A DNA stretch of 64,000 bases. Origin: Arthrobacter sp. AL12 (lineage in GTDB: Bacteria; Actinomycetota; Actinomycetes; Actinomycetales; Micrococcaceae). A program made the translations under genes and the position numbers. Numbering within the stretch: the stretch's first letter is position 1; the number at the start of each line of letters is the position of its first letter. Where the stretch lies: the NCBI RefSeq assembly GCF_029960645.1, contig NZ_JASBQY010000004.1, positions 186,001-250,000 of the forward strand. The letters are read 5' to 3'. The notes beneath the pieces were generated by a model. The model had not been told where the DNA came from. It saw only the letters and a list, made by a program, of their open reading frames with translations, and ran no database searches. Of the stretch, positions 41,050 to 50,601 are shown piece after piece.

Positions 41050-42133
41050 GTCCGTCGGGGACCTGTCCTGCGGGTTCACGGGCAGCGGCGTCGCGGGGTT
41101 CGGCATCCGGCACGGCCAGCTCGCTGATGCTGATGTCCGAGGGGTCGCCGACGGACCGGATCAGGGCCACGGCGGGCCCGGCGTGCGGGACGTGGACGTG
41201 GACGCGCCAGCGGTAGGCACCGGAGGCGTCGACTGCCCCGCCGACCTGGCTCATGATGACGGAGTCGCCCATTTCGTCGAGCCGCTGGCGCATCATGGCG
41301 GCGTCCAGGGGTGACAGGGTGATGGTGCACATGACTTCCACGCCCTCGTCCCGCGGCATGCCGGCGTGGATGTGCGGGTCCTGGACGTCGTAGCCGTGCA
41401 GGCCGTCCAGAAGCTGGTCCTGGAGTTCCTCCCCGAGGACGGCGGAGCGGAGGCAGTCGAGGATCAGCAGCATCCCGACGCCGCCTGCATCCACCACATG
41501 GGCGGCGTGCAGCGCCTCCAGCTGGTCCTCTGTCCGCACCACAGCCGCGAGGGCGGCCGCCACGACGGCATCGAGGGCCAGGCCCAGGGTGTGGTTGCTG
41601 TCGTCGCCGTCGTGCGCCGAATCCACGGCGGCCGCGGCGCGGGCGGCGGCCTCCATCACGGAGAGCATGGTGCCGGGAACCGGGTCGCTCAACGCGGACC
41701 AGGCCCGGAGCTGGGCCCGGTTCAGCGCGGCGGCCAGCAGCGGGGCGCTGAGCCGGGTGTGCCCGGCGAGGGGTTCGGCGGCGGCGCACAGGAAAACGGC
41801 GAACAGCGTGCCGGAGTTGCCGCGGGCCCTTTCCATGGCGGCCAGGCCGGCCCGGGAGAGGATGGCGCCGACGTCGTTCCGGGCCGGATCCGGCCCAGGA
41901 AAGGAATGGACCGTCGGATCCGCGGTGACCTGCGGTATTGCGGCGGTATCCAGGCCGTGGAGTGCCTGGGCGGCGGCCCGCACCGTGAGGTAGAGGTTGG
42001 TGCCGGTGTCGCCGTCGGCGACGGGGAAGATGTTGATGGCGTTCAGGCGGTCGCTGTGGTTCCCAAGAGTCGTTTCTGCCTTGCCCAACCACCGCTTCAT
42101 CGCTTGCGCGTTGGCGGCAATTCTAGTCTGCAA
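41039..42133 (-). CDS. DAK2/DhaL-domain protein, FakA-like
   Basis: A 364-residue protein whose first 210 residues form a DhaL (DAK2) domain: NIFPVADGDTGTNLYLT binds nucleotide and Mg, ARGNSGTLFAVFL and HVVDAGGVGMLLIL follow. The rest is the middle domain (VEVMCTITLSPLDAAMM). In Firmicutes the same gene pair recG-fakA occurs, where FakA phosphorylates fatty acids bound to FakB; the present protein lacks the C-terminal third of FakA. Kinase function is inferred. TTG start at 42133 overlaps the thiL stop; ATG at 42100 is the alternative. Confidence 0.87.
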   Translation of the reverse strand: MQTRIAANAQAMKRWLGKAETTLGNHSDRLNAINIFPVADGDTGTNLYLTVRAAAQALHGLDTAAIPQVTADPTVHSFPGPDPARNDVGAILSRAGLAAMERARGNSGTLFAVFLCAAAEPLAGHTRLSAPLLAAALNRAQLRAWSALSDPVPGTMLSVMEAAARAAAAVDSAHDGDDSNHTLGLALDAVVAAALAAVVRTEDQLEALHAAHVVDAGGVGMLLILDCLRSAVLGEELQDQLLDGLHGYDVQDPHIHAGMPRDEGVEVMCTITLSPLDAAMMRQRLDEMGDSVIMSQVGGAVDASGAYRWRVHVHVPHAGPAVALIRSVGDPSDISISELAVPDAEPRDAAAREPAGQVPDGHER

Positions 42134-43190
42134 AGTGATCCCATCCCACAGTGTCAGCGGACCTTCCCGCTATCTTGACGCCCGTGCTGTCCGTTGATGC
42201 AGGGGCTTCCACCGAGCCTATCGCAGTGAAACCGTGAGGCAGCTGAAGACCTGGGGGGAATGTGGCCAGCAGTCCGTGGTCCTCCCCGCCGCCCAGGATC
42301 CAGGCCATCGGATCGGTGCGGAGCAGTTCGGCGGCAGGCAGGAGCGGAACCGCCAGTTGCTCCAGAACCGACGCGTCAAGGTTCAGGACGGCGTGGCTGG
42401 CGGCGGCCATCCGGTTGCCGTCGCGGACCAGCCCGTCGGAAATGTCCATCATGGCCGTGGCGCCGGAGTCCCGGGCCAGCGGACCCCCCGCGAGCGGCGG
42501 CAGGGGCCGGCACTGGGTGTCCAGCAGGGCGCGCTGCTCCTTGGTCAGCGCCTCGACGGGAACTGCCGATTCCAGCAGTGCGAGACCCGCCGCGGCACGC
42601 CCCACGGTGCCCGCCAGCGCGAGAATATCCCCGGCGCGGGCGCCGGAGCGCAGCACGGGTGAGCCGCCGTCGAGGGTGCCGAGAATCGCCACACTGACAG
42701 CCAGTTCGCTGCCCCGGCCGAGGTCGCCGCCGGCCACGGCGCAGTCCGGGGCGCCCAGTTCCCGGATGCCGGCACTGAGTCCGTCGGCGAAGTCCTCGAC
42801 CCAGGCCACCCGGGTGCCCGGGGGCATGGTGAGGCTGACGACAAGGGAGGTGGCGCGGGCCCCCATGGCGTTGATGTCGCTGAGGTTCTGCGCGGCCGCC
42901 TTCCAGCCGACGTCGTAGCCCGTGGTCCGGTAGCCGTTGTTCCATTCGAGCCGGAAGTCCTGGTCGGCCACCTGGGTGTCGATGCTGAGGACTGCCCGTC
43001 CGTCCGGGGCCGCCACGATGGCGGCGTCGTCGCCCGGGCCCAGGATCAGGGACGGGTTGTGTTCCTGGCCGTAGTGCAGGCGCGGGAAGATGCGTTCCAG
43101 GAGCTGGGATTCGGAGAGTTCCGCCACGGTCAGGGGCGGGGCGGGGCGCAGGGTCGCGTTCCGGGGCGGTTCATTCTGGCGTTCGGGCAC
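42123..43190 (-). CDS. thiL: Thiamine-monophosphate kinase
   Basis: Last step of thiamine diphosphate synthesis: phosphorylation of thiamine phosphate with ATP. The 355-residue protein has LILGPGDDAAIV (nucleotide/Mg loop), SIDTQVADQDFRL, AAQNLSDINAMGARATSLVVSL, AVAGGDLGRG and DISDGLVRDGNRMA, all hallmarks of ThiL. The DTQV and W-N-N-G loop is the substrate part. It overlaps the DAK gene and starts the thiL-DAK-recG-rsmD operon. Confidence 0.96.
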   Translation of the reverse strand: MPERQNEPPRNATLRPAPPLTVAELSESQLLERIFPRLHYGQEHNPSLILGPGDDAAIVAAPDGRAVLSIDTQVADQDFRLEWNNGYRTTGYDVGWKAAAQNLSDINAMGARATSLVVSLTMPPGTRVAWVEDFADGLSAGIRELGAPDCAVAGGDLGRGSELAVSVAILGTLDGGSPVLRSGARAGDILALAGTVGRAAAGLALLESAVPVEALTKEQRALLDTQCRPLPPLAGGPLARDSGATAMMDISDGLVRDGNRMAAASHAVLNLDASVLEQLAVPLLPAAELLRTDPMAWILGGGEDHGLLATFPPGLQLPHGFTAIGSVEAPASTDSTGVKIAGRSADTVGWDHFAD

Positions 43191-43286
43191 AGCCCTACGC
43201 TACCGCGAGGGTGTGACAACGGCCGACGTCGTGCCTCGCCTGCCGCGCCGTCCATCGCTTGTCCCGCACAAGGATAGGCTTGGAGA

Positions 43287-43790
43287 ATGCAGCGTTTCCG
43301 TCTCCTGGCTTCCGCACGTCCACTCCGCCTCCTGGCCGCGGCGGCGGCCGCTGGGATCGTGCTGAGCGCCTGCGCCCCGGTTGTCGACGTCGCGCCCGCC
43401 AAGGACGCGGCAAACGCCGCCTGCGCCCCCATGATGGTGGCGCTGCCGGACGCGATCGGCGAGGCCAAGCTGCGGAAGACCAACAGCCAGGCCACCGCGG
43501 CATGGGGCGACCCGTCGCTGGTCATCCTGCGCTGCGGGGTGAACGTTCCGGGGCCCACGACGGACCGCTGCGTCAGCGTCAACGGCGTGGACTGGGTCAT
43601 CAAGGAGGGCGACCCGGTCTGGACCCTGACCACCTTCGGGCGCGAACCCGCCACCGAGATCCTGATGGACCCGGACAAGATCAGTTCCGCGACCGTGCTC
43701 GCGGACCTCGCCGCCGCCGCGGCGAAGGTACCGGCGGCGCGGAACTGCGTGGGCCAGGCAGACCTGCGCAACGTGCCGCCGAGCCGGTAG
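43287..43790 (+). CDS. DUF3515 lipoprotein
   Basis: A 167-residue exported protein with a basic N-terminus, a hydrophobic stretch (LRLLAAAAAAGIVLS) and a lipobox LSAC, so it should be lipid-anchored to the outer face of the membrane. Conserved Cys residues (ACAPMM, LRCGVNVPGPTTDRCV, RNCVGQ) could form disulphides. DUF3515 is found only in Actinobacteria next to thiL/ddl (Rv2980 in M. tuberculosis); function unknown. It is convergent with ddl, four bases apart. Confidence 0.9.
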   Translation: MQRFRLLASARPLRLLAAAAAAGIVLSACAPVVDVAPAKDAANAACAPMMVALPDAIGEAKLRKTNSQATAAWGDPSLVILRCGVNVPGPTTDRCVSVNGVDWVIKEGDPVWTLTTFGREPATEILMDPDKISSATVLADLAAAAAKVPAARNCVGQADLRNVPPSR

Positions 43791-43794
43791 GGCC

Positions 43795-44940
43795 CTACCG
43801 CAGGCCGGTCCTGCGGTGCAGCGCCAGGTAAATCAGTTCGTCGATCAATTCCGCATAACCCAGGCCGGAGGCCTTCCACATCTGCGGGTACATGCTCTTC
43901 GGCGTGAACCCGGGCATGGTGTTGATCTCGTTGATGATCAGCTCACCCTCGGGGGTGTAGAAGAAATCGACCCGGCTCAGGCCCTCGGCCCCGACGGCGT
44001 CGAAGGCGACGGCGGCCAGCTCGCGGACCCGGGCGATGGCCTCGTCCGGGAGGTCGGCCGGGCAGCTAAGGGCCGCGGCGTCGTCCACGTACTTGGCGTT
44101 GAAGTCGTAGAACTCGTGCCCGCCGCCTGCCACGGAAATCTCCCCGGGCATGGACGTCCGGGGAGCGTCGGTCCCCCGGCCTTCCAGGACGGCGCATTCG
44201 ATTTCGCGCCCGACGATGCCCGCCTCGATGACGAGTTTCGGATCGTGTTCGCGGGCGGCCTCGATCGCGGCGTCCAGGCCTTCGAGTGAGTCCACCTTGG
44301 AAATCCCCATGGACGAACCCGCCCGCGCGGGCTTGACGAAGACCGGGAAGCCAAGCTGGTCCACCCGCTTGCGGACCGTCTCCGGGTCGTTGCGCCACTG
44401 CCGGTCTGTCACGGCGATGTAGGGGCCCACGCGGAGGCCTGCGGATTCAAACACCACCTTCATGAAGTGCTTGTCCATTCCAACGGCCGACGCCAGCACG
44501 CCGGCTCCCACATAACGGGTGTCGGACAGCTCCAGGAAGCCCTGGACGGTGCCGTCCTCGCCGAACGGGCCGTGCAGGAGCGGAAACACCACGTCCACGG
44601 CGCCCAGTTCCTGCGGTACCTCGTTCGGGGAGGCCACGATCAGCTGGTGTTCGCCGCCGATCTCGGTCAGCGCGACGGTCCGGGCCGAGGACGCGACCTC
44701 CGGCAGGGAGGAGGCAGATAGCGACCAGTCATGGGTGTCCCCGGAGGCCAGCACCCACTGGCCGGTTTTGGCGATCCCGATCGGGATGACCTCGTACTTC
44801 GTCTGGTCGATGGCGCCGAGGACCCCGGCAGCCGTCACGCAGCTCACCGCGTGTTCGCTGGAGCGGCCGCCGAACAGCACCGCCACCCGGGGCCGTGCCT
44901 GGGCGGATCGTCCCGTTGTGCTCAGATTTTCTTCAGACAC
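43795..44940 (-). CDS. ddl: D-alanine-D-alanine ligase
   Basis: Makes D-Ala-D-Ala for peptidoglycan. The 381-residue ATP-grasp enzyme has VAVLFGGRSSEHAVSC, FPLLHGPFGEDGTVQG, FVKPARAGSSMGISKV, and INEINTMPGFTPKSM with metal-binding Glu/Asn. The GTG start is two bases from the gpsA stop. The context with murA, gpsA and plsC groups envelope precursor genes. The Tyr/Phe position that discriminates D-Ala from D-lactate was not resolved by eye. Confidence 0.96.
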   Translation of the reverse strand: MSEENLSTTGRSAQARPRVAVLFGGRSSEHAVSCVTAAGVLGAIDQTKYEVIPIGIAKTGQWVLASGDTHDWSLSASSLPEVASSARTVALTEIGGEHQLIVASPNEVPQELGAVDVVFPLLHGPFGEDGTVQGFLELSDTRYVGAGVLASAVGMDKHFMKVVFESAGLRVGPYIAVTDRQWRNDPETVRKRVDQLGFPVFVKPARAGSSMGISKVDSLEGLDAAIEAAREHDPKLVIEAGIVGREIECAVLEGRGTDAPRTSMPGEISVAGGGHEFYDFNAKYVDDAAALSCPADLPDEAIARVRELAAVAFDAVGAEGLSRVDFFYTPEGELIINEINTMPGFTPKSMYPQMWKASGLGYAELIDELIYLALHRRTGLR

Positions 44941-44942
44941 GC

Positions 44943-45995
44943 TCAGTAATCGCCTTCAGGTTTCAGGTCCCGGGACAGCAGGAGCGGCCCCAGTTGGTCG
45001 ACGGACAGTTTACCGGCCAGCACGGCTACGACCGCCGCGGTGATGGGCATATCGACGCCCAGCTTGCCGGCCAGCTCCTGAACGGCCTGGGCGGATTTGA
45101 TCCCCTCGGCCGTCTGCGTCATCTCGGCCGCGACCTCGTCCAGGGTCAGCCCTTTGCCCAGCAGCCGTCCGGCCGTGTGGTTCCGGGACAGCGGCGAGGA
45201 ACAGGTCGCCACGAGGTCGCCGAGGCCGGCGAGGCCGGCCATCGTCTGCGCCTCGCCGCCCAGGGCCAGCGATAGCCGGGAAGTCTCCGCGAGTCCGCGG
45301 GTGATGACCGAGGCCTTGGTGTTGTCACCCATCTGCTTGCCTTCGCAGATGCCGACGGCCAGGGCAATGATGTTCTTGACGATGCCACCGATTTCGACGC
45401 CGACAACGTCGCCCGTGGTGTACGGGCGGAAGTACGGGGCGGTGCAGCTGCGGGCGATCCAGCCGGCCGCAATCGGATCCGAGCAGGCCACCACGGAGGC
45501 GGTGGGTTCTTCCCGGGCGATCTCCATGGCCAGGTTGGGTCCGGAGACCACAGCGATCCGGTTGGCGGGGATTCCGAGTTCCTCGGAAATCACTTCGCTC
45601 ATCCGGGCATCGGAGTGCAGTTCGAGCCCCTTCATGAGGGAAACCACCAGGGCGCCGGGCGCCAGCAGGTGCTTCCACTGGCGCAGCTGCGGCCGCAGTG
45701 TCTGGGCCGGAACGGCCAGGACCACGAGTTCCGCGCCGTCGAGGACCTCGACGACTTCGGTGGATGCGGTGATGCTGGGCGGAAGGGAAATTTCCTTGAG
45801 GTATTGCTCGTTCCGGTGCTTCAGGTTGATCTGGTCGACGACTTCACCGCGACGGCCCCAGAGCCGGATATCGCGTTCGACGCCGGAGGCAGTGGCCGCA
45901 TCGGCGAGCACCTTGGCAAACGTGGTCCCCCAGGATCCGGCGCCGAGTACAGCAACTCTCGTGGCCGACAATTCCCGCGTTTGATCGAATGTCAT
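44943..45995 (-). CDS. gpsA: NAD(P)H-dependent glycerol-3-phosphate dehydrogenase
   Basis: Reduces dihydroxyacetone phosphate to sn-glycerol 3-phosphate, the phospholipid backbone. The 350-residue protein has the Rossmann motif VAVLGAGSWGTTFAKVL, LVSLMKGLELHSD, VSGPNLAMEIAREEPTASVV and EIGGIVKNIIALAVGICEG with the catalytic Lys. The ATG overlaps the plsC stop (ATGA). Confidence 0.97.
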   Translation of the reverse strand: MTFDQTRELSATRVAVLGAGSWGTTFAKVLADAATASGVERDIRLWGRRGEVVDQINLKHRNEQYLKEISLPPSITASTEVVEVLDGAELVVLAVPAQTLRPQLRQWKHLLAPGALVVSLMKGLELHSDARMSEVISEELGIPANRIAVVSGPNLAMEIAREEPTASVVACSDPIAAGWIARSCTAPYFRPYTTGDVVGVEIGGIVKNIIALAVGICEGKQMGDNTKASVITRGLAETSRLSLALGGEAQTMAGLAGLGDLVATCSSPLSRNHTAGRLLGKGLTLDEVAAEMTQTAEGIKSAQAVQELAGKLGVDMPITAAVVAVLAGKLSVDQLGPLLLSRDLKPEGDY

Positions 45996-46786
45996 TCGTC
46001 GCTGTCCCCAAGTTTCTCTTCTGGTTTTGCAGAACCGCCAGTTTTTCCGCCATGCTCAATGAAGCGGCCGTGGGTGGACTGCTTATGGGCCGCCGGGTCC
46101 CAGCGGACCAGCGGAGGCTGTCCCCCGCGGAGCGTGGCGAGGAGTTCCGTAATGGCCGCCATGATCACGCCGGTGGCCTCGGTCAGGGTGGCCTTGTCCA
46201 GCGGACGCCCGGCGAAGGCGCTGAGGTCCACCGGATCGCCCACCACCAGCCACGAGGTTTTCCGCGGAAAGAGGTGGAGCCGCTTGGCATACCGCGGCAG
46301 GACCTCGTGTGCACCCCAGTGAGCGATCGGCACCACGGGGATTCCGCTTTCGAGCGCCATTCGCGCGGCACCGGTGTGGCCTTTCATCGGCCACAGCTCG
46401 GGGTCCCGGGTAAGCGTCCCCTCAGGGTAGATGATGATGGCTCCGCCCTCGTCCACCACTTCCTGGGCGATCTGCAGCGAGCGGTTGGCGCCCGCCGTCG
46501 AGCGTTCCACCGGGATCTGTTTGGTGGCGCGCAGCACGAATCCCAGCACGGGCACCTTGAAGAGCCCGGCCTTGGCCAGGAAGCGCGGCATCCGCTGCTG
46601 GTTGTAGAGCATGTGCGCCACGACCAGGGGATCTATTTCGGTGCAGTGGTTGGGTGCTGCGATGAAGCCGCCGGCAGGAAGCTTCTCCAGGCCGATCCAT
46701 TCCTTCCGCATCAGAAGGTTCATGACCGGACGGACAATCGCGGCCACAACAACAAAAGTGATGTGGCTCTTGGCCGATTCGTTCAC
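45992..46786 (-). CDS. plsC: 1-acyl-sn-glycerol-3-phosphate acyltransferase
   Basis: Second acylation in phosphatidic acid synthesis, working with gpsA next door. The 264-residue membrane-associated protein has the catalytic HX4D in APNHCTEIDPLV, the phosphate-binding IIIYPEGTLTRDPEL, and VPIAHWGAHEVLP. The hydrophobic N-terminus (residues 7-25) should bind the membrane. A Glu/Lys-rich tail ends the protein. Ten bases downstream of the murA stop. Confidence 0.94.
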   Translation of the reverse strand: MNESAKSHITFVVVAAIVRPVMNLLMRKEWIGLEKLPAGGFIAAPNHCTEIDPLVVAHMLYNQQRMPRFLAKAGLFKVPVLGFVLRATKQIPVERSTAGANRSLQIAQEVVDEGGAIIIYPEGTLTRDPELWPMKGHTGAARMALESGIPVVPIAHWGAHEVLPRYAKRLHLFPRKTSWLVVGDPVDLSAFAGRPLDKATLTEATGVIMAAITELLATLRGGQPPLVRWDPAAHKQSTHGRFIEHGGKTGGSAKPEEKLGDSDE

Positions 46787-46796
46787 GTGGGACCCG

Positions 46797-48122
46797 CTAC
46801 TCGGAGGAGGTGATGTCGAAATCGGCGCCCAGGCCCGCGAGCTTCTCCGTGAAGCGCTCGTAGCCGCGGTTGATGATGTCGATGCCGGTGACCCGGGAGG
46901 TGCCGTTGGCAGCCAGCGCTGCGATCAGGTGGCTGAATCCGCCGCGCAGGTCGGGCACGTCGATGTCGGTGCCGGTCAACTGGGAGGGACCGGAAATCAC
47001 GGCCGAGTGCAGGAAGTTGCGCTGGCCGAACCGGCACGGCACACTGCCGAGGCATTCACGGTGGACCTGGATGTTGGCGCCCATCCGGATCAGCGCCTCG
47101 GTGAAGCCGAAGCGGTTCTCGTACACGGTTTCGTGGACGATCGACACGCCTTCGGCCTGTGTCAGGGCAACGATGAGCGGCTGCTGCCAGTCCGTCATGA
47201 AGCCGGGGTGAACGTCCGTTTCGAGGACCAGCGGGTTGAGCTTGCCGCCCTTGTGATAGAAGCGGATGCCGTCGTCGCCGATGTCCATCCCGCCGCCAAC
47301 CTTGCGGTAGGTATTAAGGAAGGTCATCATGTCGCGCTGAGTGGCGCCCTCGACGAAGATGTCGCCGCGGGTCACCAGCGCCGCGGATGCCCACGACGCC
47401 GACTCGTTGCGGTCCGAGAGGGCGCGGTGGTTGTAGCCGCCGAGGTCCGGGACGCCCTCGATCCGGATGGTGCGGTCCGTCTGGACACTGATGATCGCGC
47501 CCATCTTCTGCAGCACTGCGATGAGGTCGACGATCTCCGGCTCTGTGGCCGCACCGGAGAGCTCGGTAATGCCCTCGGCCCTCGTGGCGCTCAGCAGCAC
47601 CTGCTCGGTGGCGCCGACGGAAGGGTACGGCAGCGAAATCTTGGCGCCCTTGAGGCCGCCGGGCGCGGAGATGTGGATACCGCCGGGACGCTTCTCCACC
47701 ACGGCACCGAACTGCCGCAGCACGTTCAGGTGGTAGTCGATCGGGCGGTCACCGATCTTGCAGCCGCCCAGGTCCGGGATAAACGCCTCGCCGATCGCGT
47801 GGATCAAGGGACCGCACAGCAGGATCGGGATCCGGGAATCGCCGGCGTGCGCGTCGATCGCCGTATGGGAGGCCGTCTTCGCGTTGGTCGGATCGAGCGT
47901 CAGATCCCCGGTGATCGGGTCCTTCTCGACCGTGACGCCGTGCAGCTGGAGCAGGCTGGTGACAACCTCGACGTCCTTGATTTCGGGGACGTTGCGCAGC
48001 ACGGATGGCTCGTTGCCCAGCAGGGCGGCCACCATGGCCTTCGGGACCAGATTTTTGGCCCCCCGCACGGTGACGCGGCCAGTTAGCGGGACGCCTCCGC
48101 GGATTGTCAGAACACTACTCAT
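46797..48122 (-). CDS. murA: UDP-N-acetylglucosamine 1-carboxyvinyltransferase
   Basis: Adds enolpyruvate from PEP to UDP-GlcNAc, first committed step of peptidoglycan synthesis. The 441-residue protein has GRVTVRGAKNLVPKAMVAAL and LGGCKIGDRPIDYHL with the active-site Cys (about residue 128) that fosfomycin alkylates, so the fosfomycin-sensitive form is present. TDWQQPLIVALTQAEG and VPDLRGGFSHLIAALAA are further conserved. Transcribed with plsC, gpsA and ddl. Confidence 0.97.
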   Translation of the reverse strand: MSSVLTIRGGVPLTGRVTVRGAKNLVPKAMVAALLGNEPSVLRNVPEIKDVEVVTSLLQLHGVTVEKDPITGDLTLDPTNAKTASHTAIDAHAGDSRIPILLCGPLIHAIGEAFIPDLGGCKIGDRPIDYHLNVLRQFGAVVEKRPGGIHISAPGGLKGAKISLPYPSVGATEQVLLSATRAEGITELSGAATEPEIVDLIAVLQKMGAIISVQTDRTIRIEGVPDLGGYNHRALSDRNESASWASAALVTRGDIFVEGATQRDMMTFLNTYRKVGGGMDIGDDGIRFYHKGGKLNPLVLETDVHPGFMTDWQQPLIVALTQAEGVSIVHETVYENRFGFTEALIRMGANIQVHRECLGSVPCRFGQRNFLHSAVISGPSQLTGTDIDVPDLRGGFSHLIAALAANGTSRVTGIDIINRGYERFTEKLAGLGADFDITSSE

Positions 48123-48259
48123 ATACCGGTTTCCTTACGACTACTCGCCCCCAAATCCTTACAAAGGCACCTGCTAAGCATAGGAGCTTGCGTTACCGAT
48201 CTGAAATACGGGGTTGGCCGCGTCGTTGCCGCCGCCGCCCGGACCGCCCCCGAAAAAAG

Positions 48260-48324
48260 GCAACGCGGGGTCACTTACGGCCGTTCCCGGCGGGCGGGAC
48301 GGGCCGGAGATGACCCCGCGTTGC
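48260..48324 (-). terminator. Terminator of the leuCD operon
   Basis: GCAACGCGGGGTCA and TGACCCCGCGTTGC form a perfect 14-pair stem with a 37-base GC-rich loop that contains a smaller GGCC/GGCC hairpin. On the minus strand it is followed by CCTTTTTTCGG, a good intrinsic terminator signal, 26 bases after the leuD stop. Confidence 0.85.
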
Positions 48325-48349
48325 AGTTAAGTGCGGCGGAGTGGGCCGG

Positions 48350-48952
48350 TCAGGACAGCTTGGCCGGCAGGGTCTTGGGCATGAACGCCGGCCGGGTGGC
48401 TTCGAAGGCGGTGATGTCTTCCTCGTGCTTGAGGGTCAGGCCGATGTCGTCCAGGCCCTCGAGCAGGCGCCAGCGTGTGTAATCGTCAATCTCGAACGGC
48501 GCCACGATGTTGCCGCACTGGACCGTCTTGGAGACCAGGTCCACGGTGACGGCGGTGCCGGGGGCGTTCTCCAGTTCCTTCCAGATGAGTTCGATGTCAT
48601 CCTGGGCCAGTTCCGCGGCGAGCAGGCCCTGCTTGCCGGAGTTGCCGCGGAAGATGTCCGCGAAGCGTGAGGACAGCACGGTTTTGAAGCCGTAGTCCTT
48701 GAGCGCCCAGACGGCGTGCTCGCGGGAGGATCCCGTGCCGAAGTCAGGGCCGGCCACCAGGACCGAGCCCGCGTTGAACGGCTCCTGGTTCAGGATGAAC
48801 GCCGGGTCCTTGCGCCAGGCGGCAAAGAGCGCGTCCTCGAAGCCGGTGCGGGTGATGCGCTTGAGGTAGACGGCCGGGATGATCTGGTCGGTGTCGACGT
48901 TGCTTTGGCGCAGCGGGACGCCGATGCCGGTGTGGGTGGTGAACTTTTCCAT
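48350..48952 (-). CDS. leuD: 3-isopropylmalate dehydratase small subunit
   Basis: With LeuC isomerises 2-isopropylmalate to 3-isopropylmalate in leucine synthesis. The 200-residue protein has [41 protein letters not shown] (swivelling domain loop) and [13 protein letters not shown], all typical of LeuD. It lies 70 bases downstream of leuC and before a strong terminator. Confidence 0.97.
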   Translation of the reverse strand: MEKFTTHTGIGVPLRQSNVDTDQIIPAVYLKRITRTGFEDALFAAWRKDPAFILNQEPFNAGSVLVAGPDFGTGSSREHAVWALKDYGFKTVLSSRFADIFRGNSGKQGLLAAELAQDDIELIWKELENAPGTAVTVDLVSKTVQCGNIVAPFEIDDYTRWRLLEGLDDIGLTLKHEEDITAFEATRPAFMPKTLPAKLS

Positions 48953-49022
48953 GGCGGATCCTTCTAGGCTGTGGGGAGCTGAGCAGGGCGGATCTGGGCG
49001 GTGTGGAGTGGGGCAGGGCCCG

Positions 49023-50477
49023 CTAGGCGGCGTCGGAACGGACGGCCGCGGATTCGGGAGCGGGGTCCAGGTCCGACGGCGAGCTCAGCGTGCCGCGCAC
49101 CGCCGTCGCCGCTGCCACCACCGGGGAGACCAGGTGGGTGCGCCCGCCCTTGCCCTGGCGGCCCTCGAAGTTGCGGTTCGAGGTGGACGCGCAGCGCTCC
49201 CCCGGTTCCAGCTGGTCCGGGTTCATGCCCAGGCACATGGAGCAGCCGGCGAAGCGCCATTCGGCCCCGAAGTCCTTGAAGACCTTGTCCAGGCCCTCGG
49301 CCTCGGCCTCGAGGCGGACGCGGGCGGAGCCGGGCACCACCAGCATCCGGATGTCGGGGTCCTTGGTCCGGCCGCGGATGATGTCCGCGGCGGCACGGAG
49401 GTCCTCCATCCGGGAGTTGGTGCAGGAGCCCAGGAAGACCGTGTCCACCCGGATGTCCTTCATCGGGGTGCCGGCTTCCAGGCCCATGTACTGCAGCGCG
49501 CGTTCCGCCGCGGCCTTGGCGTTCTCGTCGCCGAAGTCCTCGGGCGAGGGCACCCTGGCGGACAGGGACACACCCTGGCCCGGGTTGGTTCCCCAGGTCA
49601 CGAACGGTTCCAGCGTGTCGGCGTCGAGGTCCACCTGGACGTCGAACGTCGCGTCGTCCTCGGTGCGCAGCGTGTTCCAGTACGCGACGGCGGCATCCCA
49701 CTCGGCGCCCTGCGGCGCGTGCGGGCGGCCGAACATGTAGTCGTAGGTGGTCTGGTCCGGGGCGACGAGTCCGGCGCGGGCGCCGGCTTCGATGGACATG
49801 TTGCAGATGGTCATCCGGGCTTCCATGGACAGCGCCCGGATCGCGGAGCCGCGGTACTCCAGCACGTAGCCCTGGCCGCCGCCGGTGCCGATCTTGGCGA
49901 TCACGGCCAGGATGATGTCCTTGGCGGAAACACCCGGGCGCAGGGTGCCCTCGACGTTGATGGCCATGGTCTTGAAGGGCTTCAGCGACAGCGTCTGGGT
50001 GGCCATGACGTGCTCCACTTCGGAGGTGCCGATGCCCATCGCCAGGGCGCCGAACGCGCCGTGGGTGGAGGTGTGCGAGTCGCCGCAGACCACGGTCATG
50101 CCGGGCTGGGTGAGGCCCAGCTGCGGGCCGACGACGTGGACGATCCCCTGCTCGGCGTCGCCGAGCGAGTGCAGGCGGACCCCGAATTCCTGGCAGTTGT
50201 TGCGCAGGGTCTGGATCTGCGTCCGGCTGGTGAGATCGGCAATAGGCTTGTCGATGTCCAGGGTGGGAGTGTTGTGGTCCTCGGTGGCGATGGTGAGGTC
50301 CGGTCGGCGCAGCGGGCGCCCGGCCAGCCGGAGGCCCTCAAAGGCCTGCGGCGAGGTCACCTCGTGCACCAGGTGCAGGTCGATGAAAAGAAGGTCGGGC
50401 TGGGCATTGGCTCCTTCGCCGTCGCCTTTGCGCACCACGTGCGCGTCCCAGACTTTCTCGGCCAGTGTCTTTGCCAC
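49023..50477 (-). CDS. leuC: 3-isopropylmalate dehydratase large subunit
   Basis: The 484-residue aconitase-family subunit carries the [4Fe-4S] cluster: Cys in [14 protein letters not shown] and the pair in [34 protein letters not shown] region. [19 protein letters not shown] is also diagnostic. GTG start (GTGGCAAAG) preceded by AAGGGAG. The leuCD operon is divergent from the IclR regulator gene. Confidence 0.97.
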   Translation of the reverse strand: MAKTLAEKVWDAHVVRKGDGEGANAQPDLLFIDLHLVHEVTSPQAFEGLRLAGRPLRRPDLTIATEDHNTPTLDIDKPIADLTSRTQIQTLRNNCQEFGVRLHSLGDAEQGIVHVVGPQLGLTQPGMTVVCGDSHTSTHGAFGALAMGIGTSEVEHVMATQTLSLKPFKTMAINVEGTLRPGVSAKDIILAVIAKIGTGGGQGYVLEYRGSAIRALSMEARMTICNMSIEAGARAGLVAPDQTTYDYMFGRPHAPQGAEWDAAVAYWNTLRTEDDATFDVQVDLDADTLEPFVTWGTNPGQGVSLSARVPSPEDFGDENAKAAAERALQYMGLEAGTPMKDIRVDTVFLGSCTNSRMEDLRAAADIIRGRTKDPDIRMLVVPGSARVRLEAEAEGLDKVFKDFGAEWRFAGCSMCLGMNPDQLEPGERCASTSNRNFEGRQGKGGRTHLVSPVVAAATAVRGTLSSPSDLDPAPESAAVRSDAA

Positions 50478-50571
50478 GGCCTGCTCCCTTCACTGCGGTG
50501 TCCGTACTTGCCGGCTTGTTCTCTCCACTGAATCAGCACTCCCGCGTAATGCGCCAGCGAGTTGACTTGCA

Positions 50572-50586
50572 TCTCAGATAATGAGA
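50572..50586. promoter_or_regulatory. TCTCA-N5-TGAGA palindrome in the leuC/iclR divergent region
   Basis: TCTCA (50572-50576) and TGAGA (50582-50586) form a dyad 16 bases upstream of the regulator ATG and about 95 bases upstream of leuC. IclR-type leucine regulators (LtbR/NdgR) are known to control leuCD and themselves from this region in other Actinobacteria, so this is the best operator candidate. TTGACT at 50562 may be a -35. Confidence 0.5.
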
Positions 50587-50601
50587 CGGCAATATCATTA
50601 C